From an uncultured Coleofasciculus sp. (GTDB taxonomy: Bacteria; Cyanobacteriota; Cyanobacteriia; Cyanobacteriales; Coleofasciculaceae): DNA of 19,128 nt. Where the stretch lies: NCBI GenBank assembly GCA_902805485.1, contig CADCTM010000866.1:3482-22609 (forward strand), read 5' to 3'. Below the pieces are notes generated by a model. It did not search any database. It saw only the letters and a list, made by a program, of their open reading frames with translations, and was not told the DNA's origin. Positions 8,468-14,796 of this stretch are shown one piece after another. Position 1 is the first letter of the stretch; each line of letters starts with the position of its first letter. Both the position numbers and the translations under genes were made by a program.

Positions 8468-8499
8468 TTTGGATAGCCTAATCCAAACACCCGTATAAT
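8468..8499 (+). promoter_or_regulatory. Inverted repeat and consensus -10 box upstream of ccmK3
   Basis: TTTGGAT (8468-8474) and ATCCAAA (8481-8487) form a 7-bp inverted repeat. Twenty bases from its centre is a perfect TATAAT (8494-8499). The repeat covers the place where a -35 box would sit, as an operator for a dimeric regulator would. It lies in the 290-base recQ/ccmK3 spacer, which also has a HIP1 site at 8527-8534. Confidence 0.35.
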
Positions 8500-8614
8500 T
8501 AGTTAGGTTAAGACCAAGGGAAAAAGCGATCGCGGCAGTGACTAGGACTCAGCTCAAACAATACTTAACAAATCAGTTACGTTTCTACAGAAACCGCAAA
8601 TAATATCCATTCAG

Positions 8615-8643
8615 TCAAAATCGGTAGAGAAGCCTCGTACAAT
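8615..8643 (+). promoter_or_regulatory. Candidate proximal promoter of ccmK3
   Basis: The -10 box TACAAT (8638-8643) matches five of six positions. The -35 position 17 bases upstream is weak (TCAAAA). The same block, TCGTA-AATTAA allowing one variable base, recurs at nearly the same distance before ccmK4, which supports a functional element. Confidence 0.35.
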
Positions 8644-8684
8644 TAAATTCACATCAATGAATTGTTGACTCAGGAGCTGATTAA

Positions 8685-8996
8685 ATGCAAGCAGCGGTTG
8701 GAACAATTGAAACGTTAGGTTTTCCTGCGGTGCTAGCAGCGGCAGACGCAATGGTTAAAGCAGGCGCCGTCACCTTGGTTTATTACGGTTTAGCAGAAAA
8801 AGGGAACTTTATCATTTCGATCAGAGGCAGAATTTCTGAAGTAAACGTGGCTGTGGCGGCAGGAATTGAAGCCGCAGAAAACACGTTTGGCGGTGTAGTA
8901 ATTGCCCACTATATCATTCCGAATCCTGATGAAAATATTGTCGAGGTTATGCCCATTGAATACACCCAAAAAGTTGAACGGTTCAGAACGTTTTAA
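8685..8996 (+). CDS. ccmK3: Carboxysome shell protein, BMC-H domain, CcmK3 type
   Basis: 103 residues forming one BMC (bacterial microcompartment) domain, with the signature GFPAVLAAADAMVKAG at 12-27. Hexamers of this fold tile the beta-carboxysome facets that enclose RuBisCO and carbonic anhydrase. The pore loop is GLAEKGN (35-41) instead of the G-S-x-R loop of CcmK1, CcmK2 and CcmK4. That loop, the VYY before it and the short tail ending VERFRTF identify CcmK3. Published work on CcmK3 shows that it does not form stable homohexamers and mixes with CcmK4. ccmK4 follows after 228 bases. AGGAG lies eight bases before the ATG. This is the satellite locus, away from the main ccm operon. Confidence 0.92.
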   Translation: MQAAVGTIETLGFPAVLAAADAMVKAGAVTLVYYGLAEKGNFIISIRGRISEVNVAVAAGIEAAENTFGGVVIAHYIIPNPDENIVEVMPIEYTQKVERFRTF

Positions 8997-9039
8997 CATC
9001 CTCTTAGTCTTTTCACAAGAAAGAGCATTCGCGCAGTGG

Positions 9040-9064
9040 TCTTGAAATTAAGGCAATTTCAAGA
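9040..9064. promoter_or_regulatory. Perfect inverted repeat between ccmK3 and ccmK4
   Basis: Arms TCTTGAAATT (9040-9049) and AATTTCAAGA (9055-9064) are exact reverse complements around the loop AAGGC. There is no T-run afterwards. It could be a stability hairpin at the ccmK3 mRNA end, or an operator for a LysR-type regulator, whose sites are often AT-rich palindromes of about this size. Confidence 0.5.
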
Positions 9065-9155
9065 AGTTACTCTTAAATTGAGACCAATACATAGCAATTT
9101 CTCACTCTCCTGTACAGTTGAAAGGGGAGAAAACTGAAAAGAATGAGCATTTCCG

Positions 9156-9184
9156 TTCAGAAGAGTCAGGAAGATTCGTAAAAT
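9156..9184 (+). promoter_or_regulatory. Candidate promoter of ccmK4
   Basis: TTCAGA (9156-9161) and TAAAAT (9179-9184) are 17 bases apart and match four and five of six consensus positions. The -10 block is shared with ccmK3 (TCGTA followed by an AATTAA core), 49 bases before the ATG here and 50 there. This suggests that each shell gene has its own promoter. Confidence 0.4.
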
Positions 9185-9224
9185 TAATCCTTGGCAATAC
9201 ACTACTTAATGAAGGAGATTGGCA

Positions 9225-9578
9225 ATGTCAACAGTGGCAGTTGGAGCGCTTGAAACAAAAGGATTTCCTGCGGTGCTAGCCGCAGCCGATGCGATGGTCA
9301 AAGCTGGACGAGTTACCTTAGTCGGCTATATCCGCGTCGGTAGCGCTCGTTTTACTGTAAATATTCGCGGGGACGTTTCGGAAGTGAAAGCCGCGATGGC
9401 GGCGGGAATTGATGCCGTAGAAAAAGTTTTTGGTGGGGCTGTAGAATCGTGGGTGATTATTCCTCGCCCTGATCCGAACGTCGAGTGCGTACTACCAATC
9501 GCCTTTAGCCCAGAAGTCGAACAATACCGAGACGCCATGGAAAACCCAATAATTGGACCCGGAAGCAGCTTTAGATAA
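9225..9578 (+). CDS. ccmK4: Carboxysome shell protein, BMC-H domain, CcmK4 type
   Basis: 117 residues. The BMC signature GFPAVLAAADAMVKAG (13-28) is followed by the pore loop RVGSARF (37-43) and INIRGD-like residues, which match CcmK4 rather than CcmK1 or CcmK2. A longer tail follows (about 97-117), as usual for CcmK4. The ATG at 9225 is chosen because GAAGGAGA sits at the ideal spacing; an in-frame TTG at 9219 falls just after that site. CcmK4 hexamers are minor facet tiles thought to adjust shell permeability, partly as mixed hexamers with CcmK3. The glycosyltransferase gene starts 16 bases after the stop, so both may be on one transcript. Confidence 0.94.
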   Translation: MSTVAVGALETKGFPAVLAAADAMVKAGRVTLVGYIRVGSARFTVNIRGDVSEVKAAMAAGIDAVEKVFGGAVESWVIIPRPDPNVECVLPIAFSPEVEQYRDAMENPIIGPGSSFR

Positions 9579-9594
9579 TCAAACCCACTCAGTG

Positions 9595-10326
9595 ATGACC
9601 CGTGTTTCGATCATCATCCCCACTCTCAACGAGGCAGGAAGCTTGGGACGCACCCTGCGCCAGTTGAGTTTCCTCGATCCTGCCCCTTGGGAAGTGCTAG
9701 TGGTGGATGGCGGCAGTGAAGACGAAACCGTTGCCATCGCCCAAAACGCCCAAATGCGGGTCATTACATCGCCTGGGCGGGGGCGTTCAGTACAGATGAA
9801 TCAAGGCGCTGTTGCGGCAACAGGAGAAATTCTTTGCTTCCTCCACGCCGACACCTCTGTACCCGACGACATGGTGGGAGTGATCGAGCAAACCCTGGCA
9901 GATCAAACGATCGCTTGTGGTGGGTTTATTTCCCTGATGGTTGGGGCTGTAACAACACGCTGGGGAGTGTCGCTACATAATTACCTCAAAACCTACTACG
10001 CGCCCCTGCTCTTCCGTCCTCACTTATTTTTTAAGGGGTTGCGCTTGCTGTTTGGCGACCAGGTAATGTTTTGTCGCCGCCGTGATTTTTGGGCAGTTGG
10101 TGGCTTTGATAATGCGATCGCGATTCTGGAAGAAGCCGACTTATGCCTCAAACTGGTAAAGTTAGGGCGAATTTGTCAAGTCAATCGCATCGTTCAAAGT
10201 AGCGATCGCCGTGTGGCACACTGGGGTTCCCTCAAAGCAACCGCGATTTACCTCTCAATTGGCTTTCTCTGGGGTTTGGGTGTCCCACCAACCTACCTTA
10301 AGCAGTTTTATGAAGATATTCGATAG
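9595..10326 (+). CDS. Family 2 glycosyltransferase (TIGR04283-like)
   Basis: 243 residues from the ATG at 9595 (an adjacent GTG at 9592 is equally possible). The GT-A opening VSIIIPTLNEAGSLGRT, DGGSED (38-43), GRGRSVQMNQGA (61-72) and the metal-binding HADT (84-87) belong to the group annotated as rSAM/selenodomain-associated transferase 2 or arsenosugar-biosynthesis glycosyltransferase. GGFDNAIAILEEADLCLKL is the acceptor-side ED motif. A hydrophobic C-terminal segment may touch the membrane. The name derives from family context elsewhere; no arsenic genes are present here, so the substrate is unknown. Only 9 bases separate it from pgl and 16 from ccmK4. Confidence 0.85.
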   Translation: MTRVSIIIPTLNEAGSLGRTLRQLSFLDPAPWEVLVVDGGSEDETVAIAQNAQMRVITSPGRGRSVQMNQGAVAATGEILCFLHADTSVPDDMVGVIEQTLADQTIACGGFISLMVGAVTTRWGVSLHNYLKTYYAPLLFRPHLFFKGLRLLFGDQVMFCRRRDFWAVGGFDNAIAILEEADLCLKLVKLGRICQVNRIVQSSDRRVAHWGSLKATAIYLSIGFLWGLGVPPTYLKQFYEDIR

Positions 10327-10335
10327 CAGGATTTT

Positions 10336-11061
10336 ATGAAAAAAATTGTTGAAGTTTTACCGGACAAAGAAGCGTTAATTAAGCGATCGCTTGAATTAGT
10401 CCTGTCCAAACTAAATGCCGCCATTGGCTCTAATGGTCGCGCAACAATCGCCCTTGCGGGTGGAGGCACACCCAAGCCATTGTATGAAGCCCTTGCCACC
10501 CAAAACCTCCCTTGGGACAAAATTCATGTCTTTTGGGGCGATGAACGCTATGTTCCCGCCGACCATCCCGATAGCAATCAAGGCATGGCACGTAGCGCTT
10601 GGCTAGATAAAATTGACATACCCGCAGCTAACATTCACCCGATGCCCACCACTGGCACGAGTCCCGCCGCTGACGTCCAGAAGCACGAAGCAGAGTTACA
10701 AGACTTCTTCGGGACGCCTACAGGGACGTTTCCGGCTTTCGATATCATTTTGTTGGGTATCGGTGATGATGCCCATACTGCCTCATTGTTTCCCCATACA
10801 GACGCCCTCCAAGTGCAAGACCGACTGGTTACAGTTGGCAATAAAGATGGTCAACCCCGGATCACCTTTACAGCACCCTTAATTAACCAGGCTCACTGTG
10901 TGATGTTTTTGGTGGCTGGAAGTAGTAAACGCCCCGCCCTTGCTCAAATCTTTGCGCCTGCTGCGGACGCGATGATCTATCCTTCGAGGTTAATCCAACC
11001 GCAAGGGGAACTTTGGTGGCTCTTGGATCACTCAGCAGGTCAAGAATTAAGCAATCAGTAA
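10336..11061 (+). CDS. pgl: 6-phosphogluconolactonase (DevB type)
   Basis: 241 residues. AGGGTPKPLY (41-50), FWGDERYVPADHPDSN (66-81) and GIGDDAHTASLFPHT (141-155) are the family motifs. The histidine of the last one belongs to the active site, where 6-phosphogluconolactone is hydrolysed in the second step of the oxidative pentose phosphate pathway. The protein is cytosolic and of normal length. It supplies NADPH in the dark in cyanobacteria. It lies nine bases after the glycosyltransferase and probably shares its transcript. The A in DDAH replaces the G of the common DGH form, a conservative variant near the catalytic histidine. Confidence 0.94.
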   Translation: MKKIVEVLPDKEALIKRSLELVLSKLNAAIGSNGRATIALAGGGTPKPLYEALATQNLPWDKIHVFWGDERYVPADHPDSNQGMARSAWLDKIDIPAANIHPMPTTGTSPAADVQKHEAELQDFFGTPTGTFPAFDIILLGIGDDAHTASLFPHTDALQVQDRLVTVGNKDGQPRITFTAPLINQAHCVMFLVAGSSKRPALAQIFAPAADAMIYPSRLIQPQGELWWLLDHSAGQELSNQ

Positions 11062-11145
11062 TTAAGTGCAGTCAAAGATGAGTCAACTGACCATTCGCTG
11101 TGCTTTCATAGGGAGGATAAATACTGACTGCGTTAAAAAATAACT

Positions 11146-12012
11146 ATGATTGTCTGCCCCAACTGCAATCACCAAAACCCGGATGGAGCTACCCAATGCG
11201 AAGCCTGCTACACGCCGTTACCTGCCACTACCGCTTGTCCTAACTGTGGTGCAAGTGTTCAGACCGATGCGAGCTTCTGTGGTCAGTGTGGCTTTAATTT
11301 AAAGGTAAGTACTCCCTCTACTGGAGGAGCAGCCTCTGCTCCGACTCCACTCCCAAGTTTGCCAGATTTGGGAATCCCTGACCCTTTTGTGGAATCGTCT
11401 ATGAATTCACTACCAGACCCAGAATCTCATCCAACAAGTCCCCCAATTCCTGATCCAATTTCCCCAGTGCCAGCGACCGTTGTTAGTCAACCGCCTAACT
11501 CAGAAGTTGGCAACGTCAGTTCTCCCGATCCAAACCCAGTTCCACCCACTCTCCCTCCCGTGGTGAGTGAACCAGAGGAGTTAGAAGCAACGACGAGTAG
11601 CTCCCCTCCTGCGCCGATGCCTGCCGCGACTACGACGCCCCCACCACTGGCAACCCCTGGCGTTGCTAAAACTCAGTTACAAATACCGTCGGCTCAACTT
11701 TTACACCTGCAAACCAATACTGTGATGGAGTTACCGTCAAATCTGTCGGTAATTCATGTTGGGAAGCAAAATGACCAGATTCCGCCTGATATTGACGTCT
11801 CCGGTTTTCCCAACTCAGACATTGTTTCTCGAATTCATGCTGATATTCGAGTTGAGTGAGATGCTTACTACATAGAAGATGTGGGAAGTTCTAATGGTAC
11901 TTATGTCAACCATACTCCCCTAGGCAGAGGCAATCGGCATCGATTACGAGCAGGCGATCGCATTAGCTTGGGTAAAGGAGACCAAGTGACATTCTTGTTC
12001 CAAAATTCTTGA
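11146..12012 (+). pseudogene. Double zinc-ribbon/FHA-domain protein interrupted by an in-frame TGA
   Basis: The frame from the ATG at 11146 reaches a TGA at 11857-11859 (codon 238), then stays open in the same frame to a second TGA at 12010-12012. Residues 4-48 carry two Cys4 zinc ribbons (C4, C7, C18, C21; C31, C34, C45, C48). Residues 50-190 are a proline/serine-rich linker. An FHA phosphothreonine-binding domain starts near 203. The stop cuts that domain between SRIHADIRVE and DAYYIEDVGSSNGTYVN, so the phosphopeptide-binding NGT loop lies beyond it. A glycine codon (GGA to TGA) is the likely ancestor at this loop. The cause may be a real nonsense mutation, a base error or recoding. Without read-through the 237-residue product lacks a complete FHA fold. 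A second FHA gene lies downstream. Confidence 0.85.
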
Positions 12013-12471
12013 GCCTCTAGCTCTGGAGGGAAAGCAAATTGATGATTAACAACTTGGTCCCCAATTGGGGGTGAGGGGTATGACCAATTTGCCGAGCCGC
12101 ATCTTAAGTGATAGCCTTTATTTAATATCTCTATCTATTGGCGCTTACCCCCAGTTGCCAAATCCAGGCTGCAAAAGCAAGTACCATAATGCTCAAAATC
12201 GTTACTGTCTAAGCTGCCCCCAATCACTCTCCGATGGATCGACACGTCGCTCCAAAATATCAACTTTGTTGATTGGGGTGGGTTAGGTAAACCACGATCG
12301 CCTGTTTCTGGAGATATGTACCGCTTGTAAGTCTGCCGAGATTCTAAAGACGGCATTTGCAATGGCGCTGCAATAGAGTAGAGTGAATTCACTCGCTTTT
12401 TAGCTTGGATTCGCTCTTACCAAACTCTCGCCTCGGCGTTAGTTGATTTAGAACGAAACTCCCCGACTCTG
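12013..12471 (+). other. Gap with possible relic of a zinc-ribbon gene
   Basis: No intact gene is supported in these 459 bases. A perfect palindrome CCCCAATTGGGG lies at 12059-12070. In one frame, 12155-12226 reads LPNPGCKSKYHNAQ followed by NRYCLSCPQSL, resembling the NPxC...YCxxC zinc ribbon at the start of cyanobacterial signalling phosphatases and kinases, but with the first cysteine missing and stops soon after. A further segment near 12330 (GDMYRL) is in another frame. This could be decayed coding sequence. The evidence is weak. Confidence 0.3.
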
Positions 12472-12960
12472 TTGGGATATAAATGTAAAAAGTCTCAGGC
12501 CACGAGGCGAAAGTCTTTGAAAGATGTAACACCAGTGATTACTCTGACCCTGCTGCATCCTCTCCAATCTGTGCCTGTTCAAAGTTGGCCCTTTGAAACC
12601 GAGTCCTTGATTCGGATTGGGCGGTCAACAGATAATGAGGTCATTCTCTACAGTGCAGTGGTTTCCCGTCACCATGTAGAACTACGGCGCAATAGTTCTG
12701 ATTGGGAAATTGTCAGTTTGGGTGCCAACGGAACCTATGTTGATGGGAAACGAATTACCCAAATGCCCGTTGCTGATGGAATGATTATTCGTTTAGCTAG
12801 CTCTGGACCAAAAATTCAGATTCGCATTGAAGGAGAGGTATCTAAAGAAAGTTTGAAGGCAGCTTTAGGCAGACGGTCGTCTTCGCGAATGCAGGAGATC
12901 GATGCCGCAAAGGATACATTGATTAACTCCAAAAGTACACACGTAGAAGACGAAAACTAA
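12472..12960 (+). CDS. FHA-domain phosphopeptide-binding protein
   Basis: Up to 162 residues from a TTG at 12472. The start is uncertain: TTG at 12517 and GTG at 12535 are also in frame, and I recall relatives beginning close to ITLTLLHP, which favours 12535. The FHA domain (about 42-115, numbering from 12472) has every key element: IRIGRSTDN with R51, SRHHVELR at 65-72 and GANGTYVDG around N87, which together bind phosphothreonine. A charged tail of about 45 residues follows. It probably reads the output of Hanks-type Ser/Thr kinases, though no kinase gene is in the window. A strong terminator follows eight bases after the stop. The upstream frame stays open to about 12382 without a good start. 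Confidence 0.78.
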   Translation: MGYKCKKSQATRRKSLKDVTPVITLTLLHPLQSVPVQSWPFETESLIRIGRSTDNEVILYSAVVSRHHVELRRNSSDWEIVSLGANGTYVDGKRITQMPVADGMIIRLASSGPKIQIRIEGEVSKESLKAALGRRSSSRMQEIDAAKDTLINSKSTHVEDEN

Positions 12961-12967
12961 TTTCTAG

Positions 12968-12992
12968 GAGTTGCTCAAAAACTCTTTTTTTT
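12968..12992 (+). terminator. Intrinsic terminator after the FHA gene
   Basis: Stem GAGTT (12968-12972) and AACTC (12980-12984) with a 7-base loop, followed directly by eight T. It lies eight bases after the FHA stop codon. Confidence 0.7.
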
Positions 12993-12997
12993 GCAAA

Positions 12998-13018
12998 TAC
13001 ACCCTCTTTCAGGGTGTA
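12998..13018. repeat. 8-bp perfect hairpin beside the terminator
   Basis: TACACCCT (12998-13005) and AGGGTGTA (13011-13018) enclose CTTTC. It begins six bases after the T-run. A perfect palindrome, ACTAGTACTAGT, lies a little farther on at 13032-13043. The function is unknown. The hairpin could back up termination or act on the next gene's leader. Confidence 0.55.
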
Positions 13019-13164
13019 AAATCGAGCGTCCACTAGTACTAGTATATTGATCTTAAATTTTCATGAATTTAGCCTATGCAGTAGTGAGCCTCTGAGGTTA
13101 AATTTGTGGAAATTTATTTTATTATCAAACCCAAAAATTTAATTTTTAAGTGCAGGTTTGACTG

Positions 13165-13713
13165 ATGAGAAATTGGCCCACTTGGATTCCTTCTCCTACA
13201 GCCTGGATGAGTGCCGTTCTCCTGATCTTACTAGTGAGGGGTCTTACAGTTGTAATCCGGCTTATTTTTCAAATGGGCGACTCGCTGATGGCGATTTCAC
13301 CGAAATTGAGGCTTGTGTTATATTTTGCCGCCTTACTATCACCAATTTTAGTAATTTCGGTTGCCCACCATTTACTTCAGATCATTCTGGATCGATTTTT
13401 TCCGAATACGCGATCGCCAGAAATGAGTAGCACCTTGGGGCAACTTCCGAGTTTAATGAGTTGGTGGGAAGGATTTTATGGCTGGATGGCGATCGCTTTA
13501 GCCCTGGTGGCAAGCAACTTAATTGAGATTATCTTTTCAGCCGCGCCGAATGTTTACGATTTGCTGGGCTGGTGGGATGAATTGAGAGATTTATTCACAC
13601 TACCGACACTCTATCGTGTGATTACTGCTGCCTACCTCTACCAATTTGAACATTTAGTAAGACATCATTTGATGGCTGTCGGCGCGGCTCCTGGGTTTAA
13701 TCAGTCGGAATGA
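13165..13713 (+). CDS. Conserved-looking membrane protein of unknown function
   Basis: 182 residues from the ATG at 13165, with AGG about eight bases upstream. Three hydrophobic helices are visible at about 14-35, 49-76 and 104-127. A tryptophan-rich segment (SWWEGFYGW, LLGWWDEL) lies around the third, and a C-terminal amphipathic region follows. No enzymatic motif is seen. The codon pattern and two HIP1 palindromes (near 13411 and 13489) match neighbouring genes, which supports a resident gene. An overlapping open frame from 13158 is its shadow. Upstream are 204 bases with a terminator and hairpins; downstream is the structured spacer leading to the petN pair. The likely location is thylakoid or plasma membrane; the role is unknown. 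Confidence 0.75.
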   Translation: MRNWPTWIPSPTAWMSAVLLILLVRGLTVVIRLIFQMGDSLMAISPKLRLVLYFAALLSPILVISVAHHLLQIILDRFFPNTRSPEMSSTLGQLPSLMSWWEGFYGWMAIALALVASNLIEIIFSAAPNVYDLLGWWDELRDLFTLPTLYRVITAAYLYQFEHLVRHHLMAVGAAPGFNQSE

Positions 13714-14035
13714 AATAGGTAGGCTAGAATTTTTTTTAAAAGTTCATTCAAACCTTTTTACGAGAATTATCAACTCCAAAATAAGGAGTAGGAAATACTG
13801 AGTAAAATCAATTTAGGACGCAGAAAAAAGCATCGATTTTAGGATGATTTTGCCAGTTTGCTAAAGAACCTGAATTCGAGATAAGGATTACCCAAAATCC
13901 TGGCGCTACGCCAACACAAGGATACGAATGCCTTACATCAAACTCAGGTTCCTTAAACATCAAAAGGCATCTGTCCATATGTCTTGCCGTTTCGATATTT
14001 CTTAAACAGCAAGAATAACAAGAGGCAAGATGTCC
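13714..14035. other. Spacer rich in inverted repeats between convergent genes
   Basis: GAACCTGA (13866-13873) pairs with TCAGGTTC (13944-13951). Inside it TGGCG/CGCCA make a tight hairpin (13901-13913), and ATCCT (13897-13901) can pair with either of two AAGGAT copies (13883-13888 or 13918-13923). ATGCCTT (13928-13934) pairs with AAGGCAT (13964-13970), which overlaps the first structure. TCTTGCC (13982-13988) pairs with GGCAAGA (14024-14030). On the - strand this is the 3' region of the petN pair. No coding frame is supported. It may be a structured 3' UTR, a small RNA or an interspersed repeat. Confidence 0.5.
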
Positions 14036-14170
14036 TTACATTTTTTTATCTCGATCTTGACGACGGCGATCACGCCACTCGATCGCAGTCAAATAGACAA
14101 CGCCACCACTAACTACAACTAATAAGCTGATGGCAGCGAAAAATAGAACCGTGACAAAAGAACTTTCCAC
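14036..14170 (-). CDS. 44-residue single-helix membrane protein downstream of petN
   Basis: Reading the - strand from GTG at 14170 to TAA at 14036 gives 44 residues: a short acidic/polar start (MESSFVTV), one hydrophobic helix (about 7-30, LFFAAISLLVVVSGG then VVYLTAI), and a very basic tail (EWRDRRRQDRDKKM). The ribosome site AGAGG (complement of 14175-14179) overlaps the petN stop codon and sits four bases before the GTG, implying coupled translation. The positive-inside rule places the tail in the cytosol or stroma side. The size and position suggest a small thylakoid protein, possibly tied to cytochrome b6f, but I do not recognise the family with certainty. Confidence 0.7.
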   Translation of the reverse strand: MESSFVTVLFFAAISLLVVVSGGVVYLTAIEWRDRRRQDRDKKM

Positions 14171-14177
14171 GATACCT

Positions 14178-14267
14178 CTAGAAACCGTTACGACCCCAAA
14201 TGACCATCGCGATTGACCAAGTAAACAAAACTAGTGTTGAAACCCAACCTAATGAGAGAATATCCAT
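14178..14267 (-). CDS. petN: Cytochrome b6f complex subunit VIII (PetN)
   Basis: 29 residues from the ATG at 14267: MDILSLGWVSTLVLF, one membrane helix, ending WGRNGF. The start MDIL-LGWV, the SIAMVIWGRNG end and the length of exactly 29 identify PetN, a single-helix subunit on the outside of the cytochrome b6f complex, which passes electrons from plastoquinol to plastocyanin or cytochrome c6 and is needed for its stability. A longer open frame back to 14399 has no family support and would overlap the divergent gene. No strong ribosome site is visible before this ATG. The next ORF starts seven bases after the end of the gene. Confidence 0.95.
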   Translation of the reverse strand: MDILSLGWVSTLVLFTWSIAMVIWGRNGF

Positions 14268-14343
14268 AGCGATATATAACAGGATGAAATGACTACAAGC
14301 CCTATGATAGTTCAATCTGCGCTTTCTTTGGCTTGAGACGATT

Positions 14344-14796
14344 GTGAACCAGTCTCCTGATCTGAGCGCCGAGCGAATTGAATCTCTTAAAGCAGGCATC
14401 TTGTCCGCTTTGTCCCTAACCTTCAGTTACGGCATCACAACCCTGGGCAATAGTTGGGTGCTAGCACAGTTTGAGGGACTTGCTGCCTTACAAAGCACAA
14501 ACATTACTAATCTACTTGTGAAAGTGGCGATCGCATTTTTCAGTGGTTTCCTCTTTGGCATCACCTACCGCTATATCATTCGGGATGACCAGAATTCGCA
14601 CCTCAAAGAAGGCGCAGTGCTAGCGTTTGGGTTAGTGCGAGGACTAGCACCCGTGGAGGTGGAGACAAACTTAGCTGAGTCTTTTTGGGTATTAGGGGTT
14701 TTGGGTGTTGAAAGTATTGTCTACTTTACACTTGCACGTTTCACCCTAGACTGGGCGCTCCACCACCACTGGGTTAAACCCTTCAAGTCAGGTTAA
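14344..14796 (+). CDS. Polytopic membrane protein of unknown function
   Basis: 150 residues from a GTG at 14344; no in-frame ATG or other usable start lies upstream. Hydrophobic segments at about 16-38, 57-79, 89-105 and 113-137 suggest three or four helices. The N-terminus is polar (NQSPDLSAERIESLKAG), and GFLFGITYRYIIRDDQN and FGLVRGLAPVE look like conserved loop and helix ends. A HIP1 palindrome lies at 14526. It is divergent from petN across 76 bases and overlaps the end of the reductase-like gene by 14 bases tail to tail. I believe relatives are common in cyanobacteria, but no function is established from what I can see. Confidence 0.75.
   Translation: MNQSPDLSAERIESLKAGILSALSLTFSYGITTLGNSWVLAQFEGLAALQSTNITNLLVKVAIAFFSGFLFGITYRYIIRDDQNSHLKEGAVLAFGLVRGLAPVEVETNLAESFWVLGVLGVESIVYFTLARFTLDWALHHHWVKPFKSG

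Noticed and set aside
9001..9224. A missing small gene between ccmK3 and ccmK4
   Set aside because: No frame with a start, a ribosome site and protein-like composition is present; the spacer is explained by a hairpin and a promoter.
12135..12392. 85-codon - strand open frame in the FHA spacer
   Set aside because: It has no recognisable domain and no ribosome site, and it overlaps the more plausible + strand relic.
13158..13430. 90-codon open frame overlapping the membrane protein gene
   Set aside because: It is a shifted frame of 13165-13713, with no start signal, no domain and no hydrophobic pattern.
14268..14399. N-terminal extension giving petN 73 residues
   Set aside because: PetN is always about 29 residues beginning MDIL; the extension is basic, non-conserved and antisense to the divergent gene.
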